The notes beneath the pieces are model-generated. The model did no database searches, was not told the origin of the DNA, and saw only the letters and a list, made by a program, of their open reading frames with translations. This document shows, in pieces, positions 1 through 10,266 of a stretch of DNA of 64,000 nucleotides (position 1 is its first letter; the number at the start of each line of letters is the position of its first letter). Source of the stretch: Sphingopyxis sp. TUF1 (GTDB lineage: Bacteria; Pseudomonadota; Alphaproteobacteria; Sphingomonadales; Sphingomonadaceae). The translations under genes and the position numbers were made by a program. Location: the NCBI RefSeq assembly GCF_036687315.1, contig NZ_CP144683.1, positions 1,488,001 through 1,552,000 of the forward strand, read 5' to 3'.

Positions 1-908
1 TCGCCAAAGCCGTGTTCGGGCAGGGGCCGCTCACCCGAATGGTGACGATCGCGCTGCTCGCGGGCGGGCATGTGCTACTCGAAGGCCCGCCGGGCACCGC
101 CAAGACGCTGCTTGCGCAGGCCTTCGCGCGCGCCACCGGCCTCGATTTCGGGCGCATTCAGTTCACCCCCGACCTGATGCCCGGCGACATTTTGGGGTCG
201 AACCTCTTCAACTTCCAGACGTCGAGCTTCACGCTCACCAAGGGGCCGATCTTCACCGAGCTGCTGCTCGCCGACGAAATCAACCGCACCCCACCCAAGA
301 CGCAGGCCGCGCTGCTCGAGGCGATGCAGGAACGGCGCGTGACGATCAATGGCGAGCCCCATGTCATGAGCCCGCGCTTCACCGTCCTTGCGACGCAGAA
401 CCCGATCGAGCAGCAGGGGGTCTATCCGCTGCCCGAGGCGCAGCTCGACCGCTTCCTGTTCAAGCTCGTCGTCGATTATCCCGCAGCCGACGAGGAACGG
501 CGGATCGTCGCCGACCATGGCGGGCGCTTCAAAAGCCCCGCGGTCGGCGATTTCGGCGTCACGCAGGTCGCCGATGCCGCGGCGATCGGCGCGGCGATCG
601 ACGTGATCGCGACGGTCCGGCTCGCCGACGAGATCGTCGATTATATCGTCCGCCTCGTCCGCGCGACGCGCGCGAGCGCCGACCTCGAATGCGGCGCCAG
701 CCCACGCGCCGCGACGCTGCTCGCGCGCGCGACGTGCGCCGCGGCGGCGCTCGACGGGCGCGACTATGTGATCCCCGACGATGTCCAGCGCCTCGCCGCC
801 GGTGTGCTGCGCCACCGCGTCATCCTGTCGGCGGCGGCCGAGATCGAGGGGCGCAGCGTCGAACAGGTCGTCGCCGCGCTGCTCGAACGCGAGGATGTGC
901 CGCGGTGA
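1..908 (+). CDS. MoxR-family AAA+ ATPase (5' end outside window)
   Basis: The reading frame is open from the first bases of the window, so the gene starts upstream; the GTG at 12 is an internal valine. The Walker A motif GPPGTAKT lies at bases 84-107, followed by a Walker B segment (LLADEINR) and a sensor-1-like TQNP. These mark the MoxR branch of AAA+ ATPases, which act as chaperones for metal insertion or assembly of vWA-domain partners. The next genes encode a DUF58 (vWA-like) protein, a SpoIIM-like membrane protein and an RDD protein, the usual MoxR companions. The substrate cannot be told from sequence. Confidence 0.93.
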   Translation, partial: AKAVFGQGPLTRMVTIALLAGGHVLLEGPPGTAKTLLAQAFARATGLDFGRIQFTPDLMPGDILGSNLFNFQTSSFTLTKGPIFTELLLADEINRTPPKTQAALLEAMQERRVTINGEPHVMSPRFTVLATQNPIEQQGVYPLPEAQLDRFLFKLVVDYPAADEERRIVADHGGRFKSPAVGDFGVTQVADAAAIGAAIDVIATVRLADEIVDYIVRLVRATRASADLECGASPRAATLLARATCAAAALDGRDYVIPDDVQRLAAGVLRHRVILSAAAEIEGRSVEQVVAALLEREDVPR

Positions 909-925
909 TTAGAGGCTGCATTCAA

Positions 926-1058
926 TCCTCCCTGTCGCGCAGCGATGGGGAGGTGGCAGCGCGAAGCGCTGACGGAGGGGCTAGGACGCCGACGTCGCCG
1001 CCCCTCCACCACACCCTTCGGGCGCGGTCCCCCTCCCCATGGCTTCGCCACAGGGAGC
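926..1058. repeat. Intergenic palindromic element, family A copy 1
   Basis: About 130 bases between moxR and the DUF58 gene. It opens with CCTCCCTGT and closes with CCACAGGGAG, so the ends are inverted. Inside is the module GGCAGCGCGAAGCGCTGACG, followed by a half reading GGGCGCGGTCCCCCTCCCC. Very similar elements lie at 5460-5594 and, inverted, at 40950-41057, with a half copy at 63513-63544. It has no coding potential. It probably interrupts the spacer of the moxR operon without separating its genes much. Confidence 0.85.
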
Positions 1059-1068
1059 ATCTTTTGCG

Positions 1069-2379
1069 ATGATCTACCCCACCCGCCGCGCCATCTATCT
1101 ACTGCTGCTCGGCGCCCCGCTGGCACTTGTGCTCGGACTGATCCGGCCCGAGCTGTGGCTAGTCGCGCCGGGCTGGATCGGGGCGATCCTTGCCTGCCTG
1201 ATCCTCGACACGATCGCGGGTCCCAATCCGCGCCACCTGACGCTCGACGCGCGCTTTCCGGCGCAGGTCGGCGTCGGCGACCCGTTCGACCTGTCGCTTG
1301 CCGCGCGCGGTCGCACGCTCCCGCCGCGCGCCGAGATCGCGCTGTCGCTTGACGAGCGGCTGGCCGGGGGCGGGCGCCTTGCGGACGAGATGCGCCGCGC
1401 TGAAGGCGCGCTCGTTCGCACGCTATCGCTCGCCGCCTCGCGCCGCGGGCAGGCGCTGATCGAGGCGCTTTGGGTACGCTGGGCGGGGCCGCTCGGGCTG
1501 GTGTGGAAACAGCGTAGATTTGCCATCGATGGCGCGGTCACCGTCGTGCCCAGCCTGCGCGCGGTGACCGACGAGGGCAGCCGGTTGTTTCAGCGCAACA
1601 GCTGGTTCGGCCTTCGCCAACAACGCTTCCGCGGCGAAGGCACCGAGTTTGAGGCGCTCGCCGAATATCAACCAGGCATGGACCGCCGCGCGATCGACTG
1701 GAACGCCTCGGCGCGCCACGTCAAGCTGCTCGCCAAGGAATATCGCGTCGAACGCGACAATCGCGTCGTGCTCGCGATCGACGCGGGACGGACGATGGCC
1801 GAGCCGGTCGGCGGGATGCCGCGCGTCGACCGTGCCGTCTCGGCGGCGCTGCTCCTCGCCTATGTCGGTCTGAAACTCAATGACCGGATCAGCCTCTTTT
1901 CCTTCGCCGCCAGGCCGCAGGCGCTGACCCCCGCCTATATGCACACGCAGGATTTCCCGGCGTTGCAACGCGCGGCGGGCCTGATCGACTATGCGCCGGT
2001 CGAAAGCAATTTCACCCTCGCGCTCACCACCTTGAGCGCGCAGCTCAACCGCCGCTCGCTCATCATCCTCTTCACCGAATTTGCCGACGCGACGAGCGCC
2101 GACTTGATGATCCGCGCCGCGGGGCGGCTCGTGAAAAAGCACCGCCTGCTTTTCATCGTCATGCGCGACGATGAGGTCGAGGCAGAGGAGCGCCGCCATC
2201 CCGAAAGCGCCGCCGACGTCACGCGCGCGAACGTCGCCGCGGCGATGCTCGCCGATCGCCAGCTGGTGATCGCGCGGCTGCGCCGCCTCGGCGCCGACGT
2301 GATCGAGGTGCCCGCCGACGACATGGCGGCGAGCGCGGTCGAGGCCTATCTGGGCATCAAGCGGCAGGGCAGCCTGTGA
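1069..2379 (+). CDS. DUF58 domain-containing protein
   Basis: A 436-residue protein. Two hydrophobic helices (about residues 8-55) anchor it in the membrane. The DUF58 signature YQPGMDRRAIDWNASAR follows around residue 200, then a vWA-like fold beginning VVLAIDAGRTM. I chose ATG 1069 because the upstream in-frame ATG at 1039 lies inside the family A repeat. Known relatives are encoded beside MoxR and are thought to be its partner or client. The stop overlaps the next start (GTGA), which indicates translational coupling. The molecular function is not established. Confidence 0.88.
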   Translation: MIYPTRRAIYLLLLGAPLALVLGLIRPELWLVAPGWIGAILACLILDTIAGPNPRHLTLDARFPAQVGVGDPFDLSLAARGRTLPPRAEIALSLDERLAGGGRLADEMRRAEGALVRTLSLAASRRGQALIEALWVRWAGPLGLVWKQRRFAIDGAVTVVPSLRAVTDEGSRLFQRNSWFGLRQQRFRGEGTEFEALAEYQPGMDRRAIDWNASARHVKLLAKEYRVERDNRVVLAIDAGRTMAEPVGGMPRVDRAVSAALLLAYVGLKLNDRISLFSFAARPQALTPAYMHTQDFPALQRAAGLIDYAPVESNFTLALTTLSAQLNRRSLIILFTEFADATSADLMIRAAGRLVKKHRLLFIVMRDDEVEAEERRHPESAADVTRANVAAAMLADRQLVIARLRRLGADVIEVPADDMAASAVEAYLGIKRQGSL

Positions 2380-3416
2380 TCCCGCCGCCGCCTCCCACCG
2401 CTCGCACGCTCGACGCGCCGAGTTTTTCGACCAGCCGCTTTCGCGCCGAGCGCGAAGGCGACTGGATCGCCTTCGACCGTCTGCTGACCAAATTGGAGAA
2501 AAAGGGCGCGAAGGGGCTGGCGAGCGACGAGCTGCTGCAACTCCCCATCCTCTACCGCGCTACCCTGTCGTCGCTGTCGATCGCGCGCGCGACCAGCCTC
2601 GACAAGGCGCTGCTTGCGCATCTCGAAGCGCTGTCGATCCGCGGCTATTTTCTCATCTATGGCGTGCGCGAGAGCCGCTGGAACCGCCTCCGCCGCTTCT
2701 TCCTTTACGACTGGCCCGCCGCGGTGCGCGCGGTGTGGAAAGAGACGATCATCATTTCGCTGATCATCCTGCTGGGCGCACTGACCAGTTACTCGCTCGT
2801 GTCGAGCAACCCCGAATGGTATTATAATTTCGTCGACGAAGGCATGTCGTCGGGCCGCGATCCGCGCGCCAGCGCCGAATATCTGCAATCGACGCTCGGC
2901 CATGGCAAGGCGGCGGGCGAGGGCGAAAGCGGGCTCCACATCTTTGCCACCTATTTGTTCACGCACAACAGTCGCATTTCGATTCTATCCTTCGCGCTGG
3001 GTTTTGCCTTTGGTGTGCCGACGATGATGCTCGAATTTTATCAGGGGATCGGGCTCGGCGCGATGATGGCGGTCTTTGCGGCCAAGGGACTCGGATTCGA
3101 TTTCGGTGGCTGGCTGTTCATCCATGGCACGACTGAATTGTTCGCGGCGGCGCTGTCGGGTGCCGCGGGGCTGCGGATCGGCACCGCGGTCGTCTTTCCC
3201 GGCGCGCGCGGGCGGCTGGAGGCGGCGGCCGCGGCGGGGCGCACCGCGGGCAAGGTGATGATCGGCGTCATCCTGATGCTGCTCATCGCCGGCCTGCTCG
3301 AAGGCTTCGGGCGCCAGCTCGTCACCGACACGATGTTGCGCTATGCGATCGGCACACTGATGCTGTTCCTCTGGCTCGGCTTTTATTACATCCCGCGGCG
3401 CGGGGACGCGGCATGA
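2376..3416 (+). CDS. Stage II sporulation protein M (SpoIIM) family membrane protein
   Basis: 346 residues starting at GTG 2376, overlapping the DUF58 stop by four bases. About 100 soluble residues are followed by roughly five or six hydrophobic segments. The conserved stretches FGVPTMMLEFYQGIGLGAM and HGTTELFAAALSGAAG are typical of SpoIIM-like proteins. The organism shows no sign of sporulation. In proteobacteria this family travels with MoxR, DUF58 and RDD genes and is probably an integral membrane component of that assembly. The exact role is unknown. Confidence 0.85.
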   Translation: MIPPPPPTARTLDAPSFSTSRFRAEREGDWIAFDRLLTKLEKKGAKGLASDELLQLPILYRATLSSLSIARATSLDKALLAHLEALSIRGYFLIYGVRESRWNRLRRFFLYDWPAAVRAVWKETIIISLIILLGALTSYSLVSSNPEWYYNFVDEGMSSGRDPRASAEYLQSTLGHGKAAGEGESGLHIFATYLFTHNSRISILSFALGFAFGVPTMMLEFYQGIGLGAMMAVFAAKGLGFDFGGWLFIHGTTELFAAALSGAAGLRIGTAVVFPGARGRLEAAAAAGRTAGKVMIGVILMLLIAGLLEGFGRQLVTDTMLRYAIGTLMLFLWLGFYYIPRRGDAA

Positions 3417-4279
3417 CCGCCGCCGCCAACGCCGAGGCACGCGCCGCACGCGCGAAAAAGACCCGCCAGTTCGTGACGCCCGAGGGCGTTGACCTCGAAC
3501 TGCGCATCGCCGGCGCGGGGCTGCGCTTCGGCGCGCTGCTCGTCGATTTGATGCTCATGGTGGGGGCCCTTTTCCTCTTTACCCTCTTCATGCAGTGGGT
3601 CGGCGTGGCGTCGCAGTCGGACATTACCGTCGTCGTGTGGATCCTCGGCGCCTTCGTTCTGCGCACCTTCTGGTTCATCGGGTTCGAGCTGGGATCGCGC
3701 GCGGCGACGCCAGGCAAAAGGCTGATGGGCATCCGCGTCGTCGCGCGCGACGGCGGGCGCCTCACCGCCGACGCGGTGGTCGCGCGCAACCTGATCCGCG
3801 AGCTCGAGCTATTCTTGCCGCTGATGATGCTCGGCGCCGGCGCGTCGGAGGATATGGTGGGGGGCTGGACGATGGCGGCGGGCGTGCTGTGGTCGCTGAC
3901 GCTCAGCCTGTTCCTGCTGTTCAACCGCGACCGGATGCGGATGGGCGACCTGATCGCGGGAACGTGGGTGGTGATGGCCGCGCGCGCGAAGCTTGACGCC
4001 GACATCGCCGTCGACGCCGCGGGCGAGGCGATGGTCTTCACCGACGCCGAGCTTTCGGTCTATGGCATTTTCGAGCTTCAGGAGCTCGAGCGCGTGCTGC
4101 GCCACCGCGACGCACGCGCGATGCGCGAGGTCGCCGACACGATCCGCGCCAAGATCGGCCGCCCGGTCGCCGAAGAGGATGACGTCTTCCTGCTTTCCTA
4201 TTACCGCCAGCTCAAAGCACGGCTCGAACGCGGCCTTCTGTTCGGAAAGAGGCGAGAGGATAAATATGCCAGCGACTGA
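3413..4279 (+). CDS. RDD family membrane protein
   Basis: 288 residues with an ATGA overlap to the SpoIIM gene. The RDD domain spans about residues 25-180: an Arg/Asp-bearing first helix (LRFGALLVDLMLMVG), then the conserved loop ATPGKRLMGIRVV and later hydrophobic segments ending near DLIAGTWVV. A soluble C-terminal tail of about 100 charged residues follows. RDD proteins are small integral membrane proteins, some linked to ion transport. Here the context suggests a partner of the MoxR/DUF58/SpoIIM set. Confidence 0.85.
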   Translation: MTAAANAEARAARAKKTRQFVTPEGVDLELRIAGAGLRFGALLVDLMLMVGALFLFTLFMQWVGVASQSDITVVVWILGAFVLRTFWFIGFELGSRAATPGKRLMGIRVVARDGGRLTADAVVARNLIRELELFLPLMMLGAGASEDMVGGWTMAAGVLWSLTLSLFLLFNRDRMRMGDLIAGTWVVMAARAKLDADIAVDAAGEAMVFTDAELSVYGIFELQELERVLRHRDARAMREVADTIRAKIGRPVAEEDDVFLLSYYRQLKARLERGLLFGKRREDKYASD

Positions 4280-4952
4280 CAAAAGCGTGACGCGGGCGCT
4301 GCAAGCGCGGCGGTCGGTGCGCGCCTTCACCGACCGGCCGCTCGACCCCGCGTTGCTCAAAGAGATATTGGCTGTGGCGCAGCGCGCGCCGTCAGGCGGC
4401 AACCTCCAGCCGTGGCAGGCGACGGTGCTGACCGGCGAACCCTGGCAGGCAGTCAAGGACGCCGTCGCCGCGCGCATCGCCATGGGGCGCGCCGGTCAGG
4501 AGCCCGAATATGATATCTACCCCCCCGAATTGACCGCGCCGTGGACCGACCGCCGCTTCGGCGTCGGCGAGGCGCTCTATGCCTCGCTCGGCATCCCGCG
4601 CGAGGACAAAAGGGGGCGGCTCGCTCGGTTCATGGACAATTACCGGGGTTTCGGCGCACCGGTGATGCTTTTCCTCCATTGCTCGCGCATCATGGGGCCG
4701 CCGCAATGGGCGGACATGGGCATGTGGCTGCAATCGGTGATGCTGCTGCTCGTCGAACATGGCCTCGCCAGCTGCCCGCAGGAATGCTGGGCAATGTATG
4801 GCGCGACCGTGCGCCGGTCGATCGGGCTGGCCGACGACCAGATTTTGTTCACCGGGCTGGCGATCGGCTATGCCGACGAGGATGCGCCGGTGAACCAGTG
4901 GCCGGTGCCGCGCGCGCCGATCGACGAAGCGATTGATTGGAAAGGGTTTTAA
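4266..4952 (+). CDS. Nitroreductase family protein
   Basis: 228 residues. The start ATG 4266 lies 14 bases inside the end of the RDD gene and is preceded by a GAGAGGA ribosome binding site; the longer open frame upstream overlaps RDD and is rejected. The N-terminal FMN-binding pattern RRSVRAFTDRPL and the loop QRAPSGGNLQPW are classic for NAD(P)H/FMN nitroreductases (NfnB/NfsB superfamily). They reduce nitro groups, quinones or related electrophiles. The natural substrate is unknown. Confidence 0.9.
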   Translation: MPATDKSVTRALQARRSVRAFTDRPLDPALLKEILAVAQRAPSGGNLQPWQATVLTGEPWQAVKDAVAARIAMGRAGQEPEYDIYPPELTAPWTDRRFGVGEALYASLGIPREDKRGRLARFMDNYRGFGAPVMLFLHCSRIMGPPQWADMGMWLQSVMLLLVEHGLASCPQECWAMYGATVRRSIGLADDQILFTGLAIGYADEDAPVNQWPVPRAPIDEAIDWKGF

Positions 4953-4955
4953 GCG

Positions 4956-5456
4956 ATGAAGAGGTCCGCTTTACGCTATGCGGCGACGGCGGCATGGGCG
5001 ATGGTGCTCGCGGGTTGCACCGCCATCCCGCAGCCCGAAGCACCGCCCCCCGCGCCGCGGCCCGTCGCGCCTGCCCCCGCACCTACGCCGTTGCCGACCC
5101 CGACGTCAGGCTGGGAAGACCGCGCAGTCGATCGCGGCGCGTGGCGGTATGACGCCGCCAGCCGCACCGCCGCCTTCGTTCCAACAGCGAGTGCCAACCC
5201 GCTCCTGACAATGGCGTGCAGCGGCGGCGGCATCCGCCTGACCTCGGCGCTCGACGGCGCCGTCAGCCTGCGTACCAGCGCGGGCACCGACCAGCTCCGC
5301 TTCGACGGCGGCAGCGCGACGCTGCCCAGCCGCGACCCGCGCCTCGACCGCATCGCCTTCAGCCGCGGCCGTTTCGCGCTCGAAACGCCCGGCGGCGGCG
5401 CGCTGACCTTGCCGGTGCAGTCCGAAATCGGCCGCGTGATCGAGGATTGCCGTTAG
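4956..5456 (+). CDS. Hypothetical lipoprotein
   Basis: 166 residues. The N-terminus has a basic start, a hydrophobic core and a lipobox LAGC at about residues 19-22, so it is a predicted lipoprotein. A Pro/Ala-rich linker follows (about residues 25-55), then a domain of about 100 residues with two cysteines. The gene lies three bases after the nitroreductase stop and is probably co-transcribed. I recognise no functional domain. Confidence 0.75.
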   Translation: MKRSALRYAATAAWAMVLAGCTAIPQPEAPPPAPRPVAPAPAPTPLPTPTSGWEDRAVDRGAWRYDAASRTAAFVPTASANPLLTMACSGGGIRLTSALDGAVSLRTSAGTDQLRFDGGSATLPSRDPRLDRIAFSRGRFALETPGGGALTLPVQSEIGRVIEDCR

Positions 5457-5459
5457 ATA

Positions 5460-5594
5460 TCCTCCCTGTGGCGAAGCCATGGGGAGGTGGCAGCGCGAAG
5501 CGCTGACGGAGGGGCTTTGGCGCTACCGTCGCGGCCCCTCCACCACGCCCTCCGGGCGCGGTCCCCCTCCCCATGGCTGCGCCACAGGGAGGAT
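5460..5594. repeat. Intergenic palindromic element, family A copy 2
   Basis: Nearly perfect long inverted element between two convergent lipoprotein genes. It begins CCTCCCTGTGGCGAAGCCAT and ends with the near-complement ATGGCTGCGCCACAGGGAGG. Both arms carry CCCTCC-rich cores. The location between convergent genes suggests that the transcript could fold into a strong hairpin and act as a bidirectional terminator. That role is inferred. Confidence 0.88.
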
Positions 5595-5601
5595 GGGGAG
5601 A

Positions 5602-6036
5602 CTATCCCCCCAGCTGCACCGTCCCGCCGCGGATCCAGCCCCAGCGGCATGGACCCTGATATTCGCGGGCATTGGGCACCGACTTGCCGACCCCGCACAT
5701 GTCGGGATCGGTGCCGGGCGCGGCGAAGACGACGCCGAACCAGGCGTCGTTCTCGGCCGCCTCGCACAGCGACACGCGCGCGCCGCCCGCGAGCTTCGCC
5801 TTGACGGCGCGCGTTTCATCGGGCGCCCAATAGACGTCGGTGCCGCCGTCCTTCACCCGGCTGATGCTCGAACAGGCGGGCAGGCTCGGCCCCTCGGTAC
5901 CGATCATCACCGCGCGCGTTGCGAGCGGTTCGCCCCCAATCTCGGGTGCGTTGTCGGCGGGCGGCGCGGGCTGGCTGCACGCGGCCAGCGATGCAGCGAC
6001 AAGGGCGGCGAGCGAGAAAGCGGAAGCATGTTTCAT
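5602..6036 (-). CDS. Hypothetical lipoprotein
   Basis: 144 residues. I chose ATG 6036 because the protein then starts MKHASAFSLAALVAASLAAC, a clean lipoprotein signal with lipobox LAAC; the longer open frame runs into the gyrB promoter region. The mature part has four cysteines (in PACSS, VSLCE, DMCGV and GPCRW), likely two disulfides in the periplasm. The gene is divergent from gyrB. The family is not recognised. Confidence 0.75.
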   Translation of the reverse strand: MKHASAFSLAALVAASLAACSQPAPPADNAPEIGGEPLATRAVMIGTEGPSLPACSSISRVKDGGTDVYWAPDETRAVKAKLAGGARVSLCEAAENDAWFGVVFAAPGTDPDMCGVGKSVPNAREYQGPCRWGWIRGGTVQLGG

Positions 6037-6050
6037 GCCCACGAAACTAG

Positions 6051-8708
<2,658 letters not shown>

Positions 8709-8776
8709 CGCCCATTTGTTCCCCTAAGGCTGCGTCGATTCCAACCTCCGGACGCAAATAGGCTTCAATCCAGCGC

Positions 8777-8811
8777 GCGGCGGCTTGCCTTGACACGCCG
8801 CCGCTGCTTTT
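8777..8811 (+). terminator. Possible gyrB terminator hairpin
   Basis: GCGGCGGC at 8777-8784 pairs with GCCGCCGC at 8797-8804 across a 12-base loop and is followed by TGCTTTT. The T tract is short, so it is only a weak intrinsic terminator candidate between gyrB and rlpA. Confidence 0.4.
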
Positions 8812-8839
8812 GGCCCTCCCACGTCAAAGGGGATGTGTC

Positions 8840-9244
8840 ATGCGGGCCTTTTCAGCCATGCTGCTTCCGCTTCTGCTGACGGCCTCGGCCGGCGCGCAGG
8901 AAGTCGAGATTGCCGCGAATCCGATTGCAGAGCTCGTCCAGGAAACCGAAATCGACGGCGGCACCGCCAGCTATTACGGCAACGAACTCGCTGGGAACCG
9001 CACCGCGAGCGGCGAACGCTTCGACCCCGGTCAGCTAACCGCTGCGCATCGCACATTGCCCTTCGGCAGCAAGGTTCGCGTCACCAACATGTCGACCGGC
9101 GACAGCGTGATCGTCCGCATCAACGACCGCGGCCCCTTTGCCCACGGCCGCGTGATCGATGTAAGCCGCGCCGCCGCGCGCGAAATCGGCATGCACCGCA
9201 GCGGCACCGCACGCGTCAAGCTGGCGCTGCTCACCAACGATTGA
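8840..9244 (+). CDS. rlpA: RlpA-like septal/peptidoglycan-associated protein (DPBB domain)
   Basis: 134 residues from ATG 8840, which has AAAGGGGA about eight bases upstream; the frame also opens at 8810 without such support. A Sec signal peptide (about residues 1-20, ending SAGAQ) is followed by a double-psi beta-barrel with TASYYGNELAGNRTASGERF and VIVRINDRGPF. RlpA proteins bind or cleave denuded glycan strands. There is no lipobox and no C-terminal SPOR domain, so this is a minimal secreted version. The symbol follows the domain only. Confidence 0.82.
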   Translation: MRAFSAMLLPLLLTASAGAQEVEIAANPIAELVQETEIDGGTASYYGNELAGNRTASGERFDPGQLTAAHRTLPFGSKVRVTNMSTGDSVIVRINDRGPFAHGRVIDVSRAAAREIGMHRSGTARVKLALLTND

Positions 9245-9275
9245 GCAGCGGAGGGCGGCTTTCGACCGAACCTAG

Positions 9276-9367
9276 CCGTCGCCCCCGCGCAGGCGGGGGC
9301 CGCTGTCTGTTTACGCAGCGGCGCAGGAAAAGGCCGATTGCGCCCCCCGCCTTCGCGGGGGCGACGG
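9276..9367. repeat. Intergenic palindromic element, family C copy 1
   Basis: Begins CCGTCGCCCCCGCGCAGGCG and ends with the complementary CGCCTTCGCGGGGGCGACGG, about 90 bases in total. It lies 30 bases after the rlpA stop. A sister element lies at 18246-18335 and more diverged arms at 42425-42676. The RNA would form a long hairpin and may terminate rlpA transcription. Confidence 0.85.
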
Positions 9368-9374
9368 TTTATTG

Positions 9375-9807
9375 AAACGTCCGCTCCCTATCCCAAACCG
9401 AACACCCAAAAAAAAACGCTGTCCTACATGACCCCGCTATGCCAGCCTTCGTCCCGGCTCTTTCAATATGTCGATAAAAGCGATGGCTTCCCGGCCTGCC
9501 TGCGCAGTAGCCGAGCGCACCGATCGGCAGCTACGCAAGGCTGACTTTTCCTGACCTTTGGAATGATTGCGCTGCCCCTGCGCAAATCGCATGACTGTCG
9601 CGCAAGGCTGACCTTTCCTGAACTTTGAAAGGATTTCCGAAGCAAACCTATTGGCGGCGAAACAGGAAAAACACAGTTTCAGGCGCTTTCCATGCGCCAG
9701 ACAGGGGCATTCAACGTAAAGCAATCGAGCGGCCTGCCCCTTGTTGCAGCCGGGCGCCATCCCGATATTATGGCGAACAAGCGCGACGCGCCCGCTGGAG
9801 ATTCCCG
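9375..9807. other. Long intergenic region with a 30-bp direct repeat
   Basis: About 430 bases with no convincing gene on either strand; short open frames here lack homology, ribosome binding sites and the usual codon pattern. The notable content is a pair of imperfect direct repeats at 9534-9563 and 9601-9630. Both start CGCAAGGCTGAC and continue with TTTCCTGA and CTTTG, and they are offset by 67 bases. A run of nine A lies near 9408-9416. The region probably holds the msrB promoter. Confidence 0.5.
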
Positions 9808-10215
9808 ATGACCGACCCCCGAACCGACAAGCCGCTTGACCCGATGGCGCATCATGTGCTGCGCGAAGGCGGCACCGAACGCGCGTTCACCGGCAAATAT
9901 ACCGATCATAAGGGCGACGGCATCTATCGCTGCGCGGGCTGCGGTGCGCCGCTGTTCGACAGCCGCACCAAATATGACAGCGGATCGGGCTGGCCGAGCT
10001 ATACCGCGCCCGCCGATGGTGCGGCGGTGAGCGAGCATCGCGACGCAAGCCACGGCATGGTCCGCACCGAAGTGCGCTGCGCGACCTGCGAAGGCCACCT
10101 GGGCCATGTGTTCCCCGACGGCCCCGGACCGACAGGCCTGCGCTATTGCATCAACAGCGCGGCGCTTGACTTCGTCGACCGCGCGCCGGATGAGGCATCA
10201 ACCGGCGAAGGCTGA
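9808..10215 (+). CDS. msrB: Peptide-methionine (R)-S-oxide reductase
   Basis: 135 residues from ATG 9808, with GGAG eight bases upstream; the long upstream extension in the same frame is not protein-like. Two CxxC zinc motifs (CAGC and CATC), the substrate loop SGWPSY, RTEVRC and the catalytic Cys in [11 protein letters not shown] are all present. MsrB reduces methionine-R-sulfoxide in oxidised proteins with thioredoxin. No secretion signal is seen, so it is cytoplasmic. It is followed by a class A PBP gene. Confidence 0.95.
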   Translation: MTDPRTDKPLDPMAHHVLREGGTERAFTGKYTDHKGDGIYRCAGCGAPLFDSRTKYDSGSGWPSYTAPADGAAVSEHRDASHGMVRTEVRCATCEGHLGHVFPDGPGPTGLRYCINSAALDFVDRAPDEASTGEG

Positions 10216-10266
10216 ACCCTTCGCCACCGAGGCATCCGGGGCGACGCGAGGGAAGGAATACGGGCT

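Noticed and set aside
9437..9760. 107-codon open frame on the minus strand upstream of msrB
   Set aside because: It spans the direct repeats, has no ribosome binding site, no recognisable domain and an odd composition.
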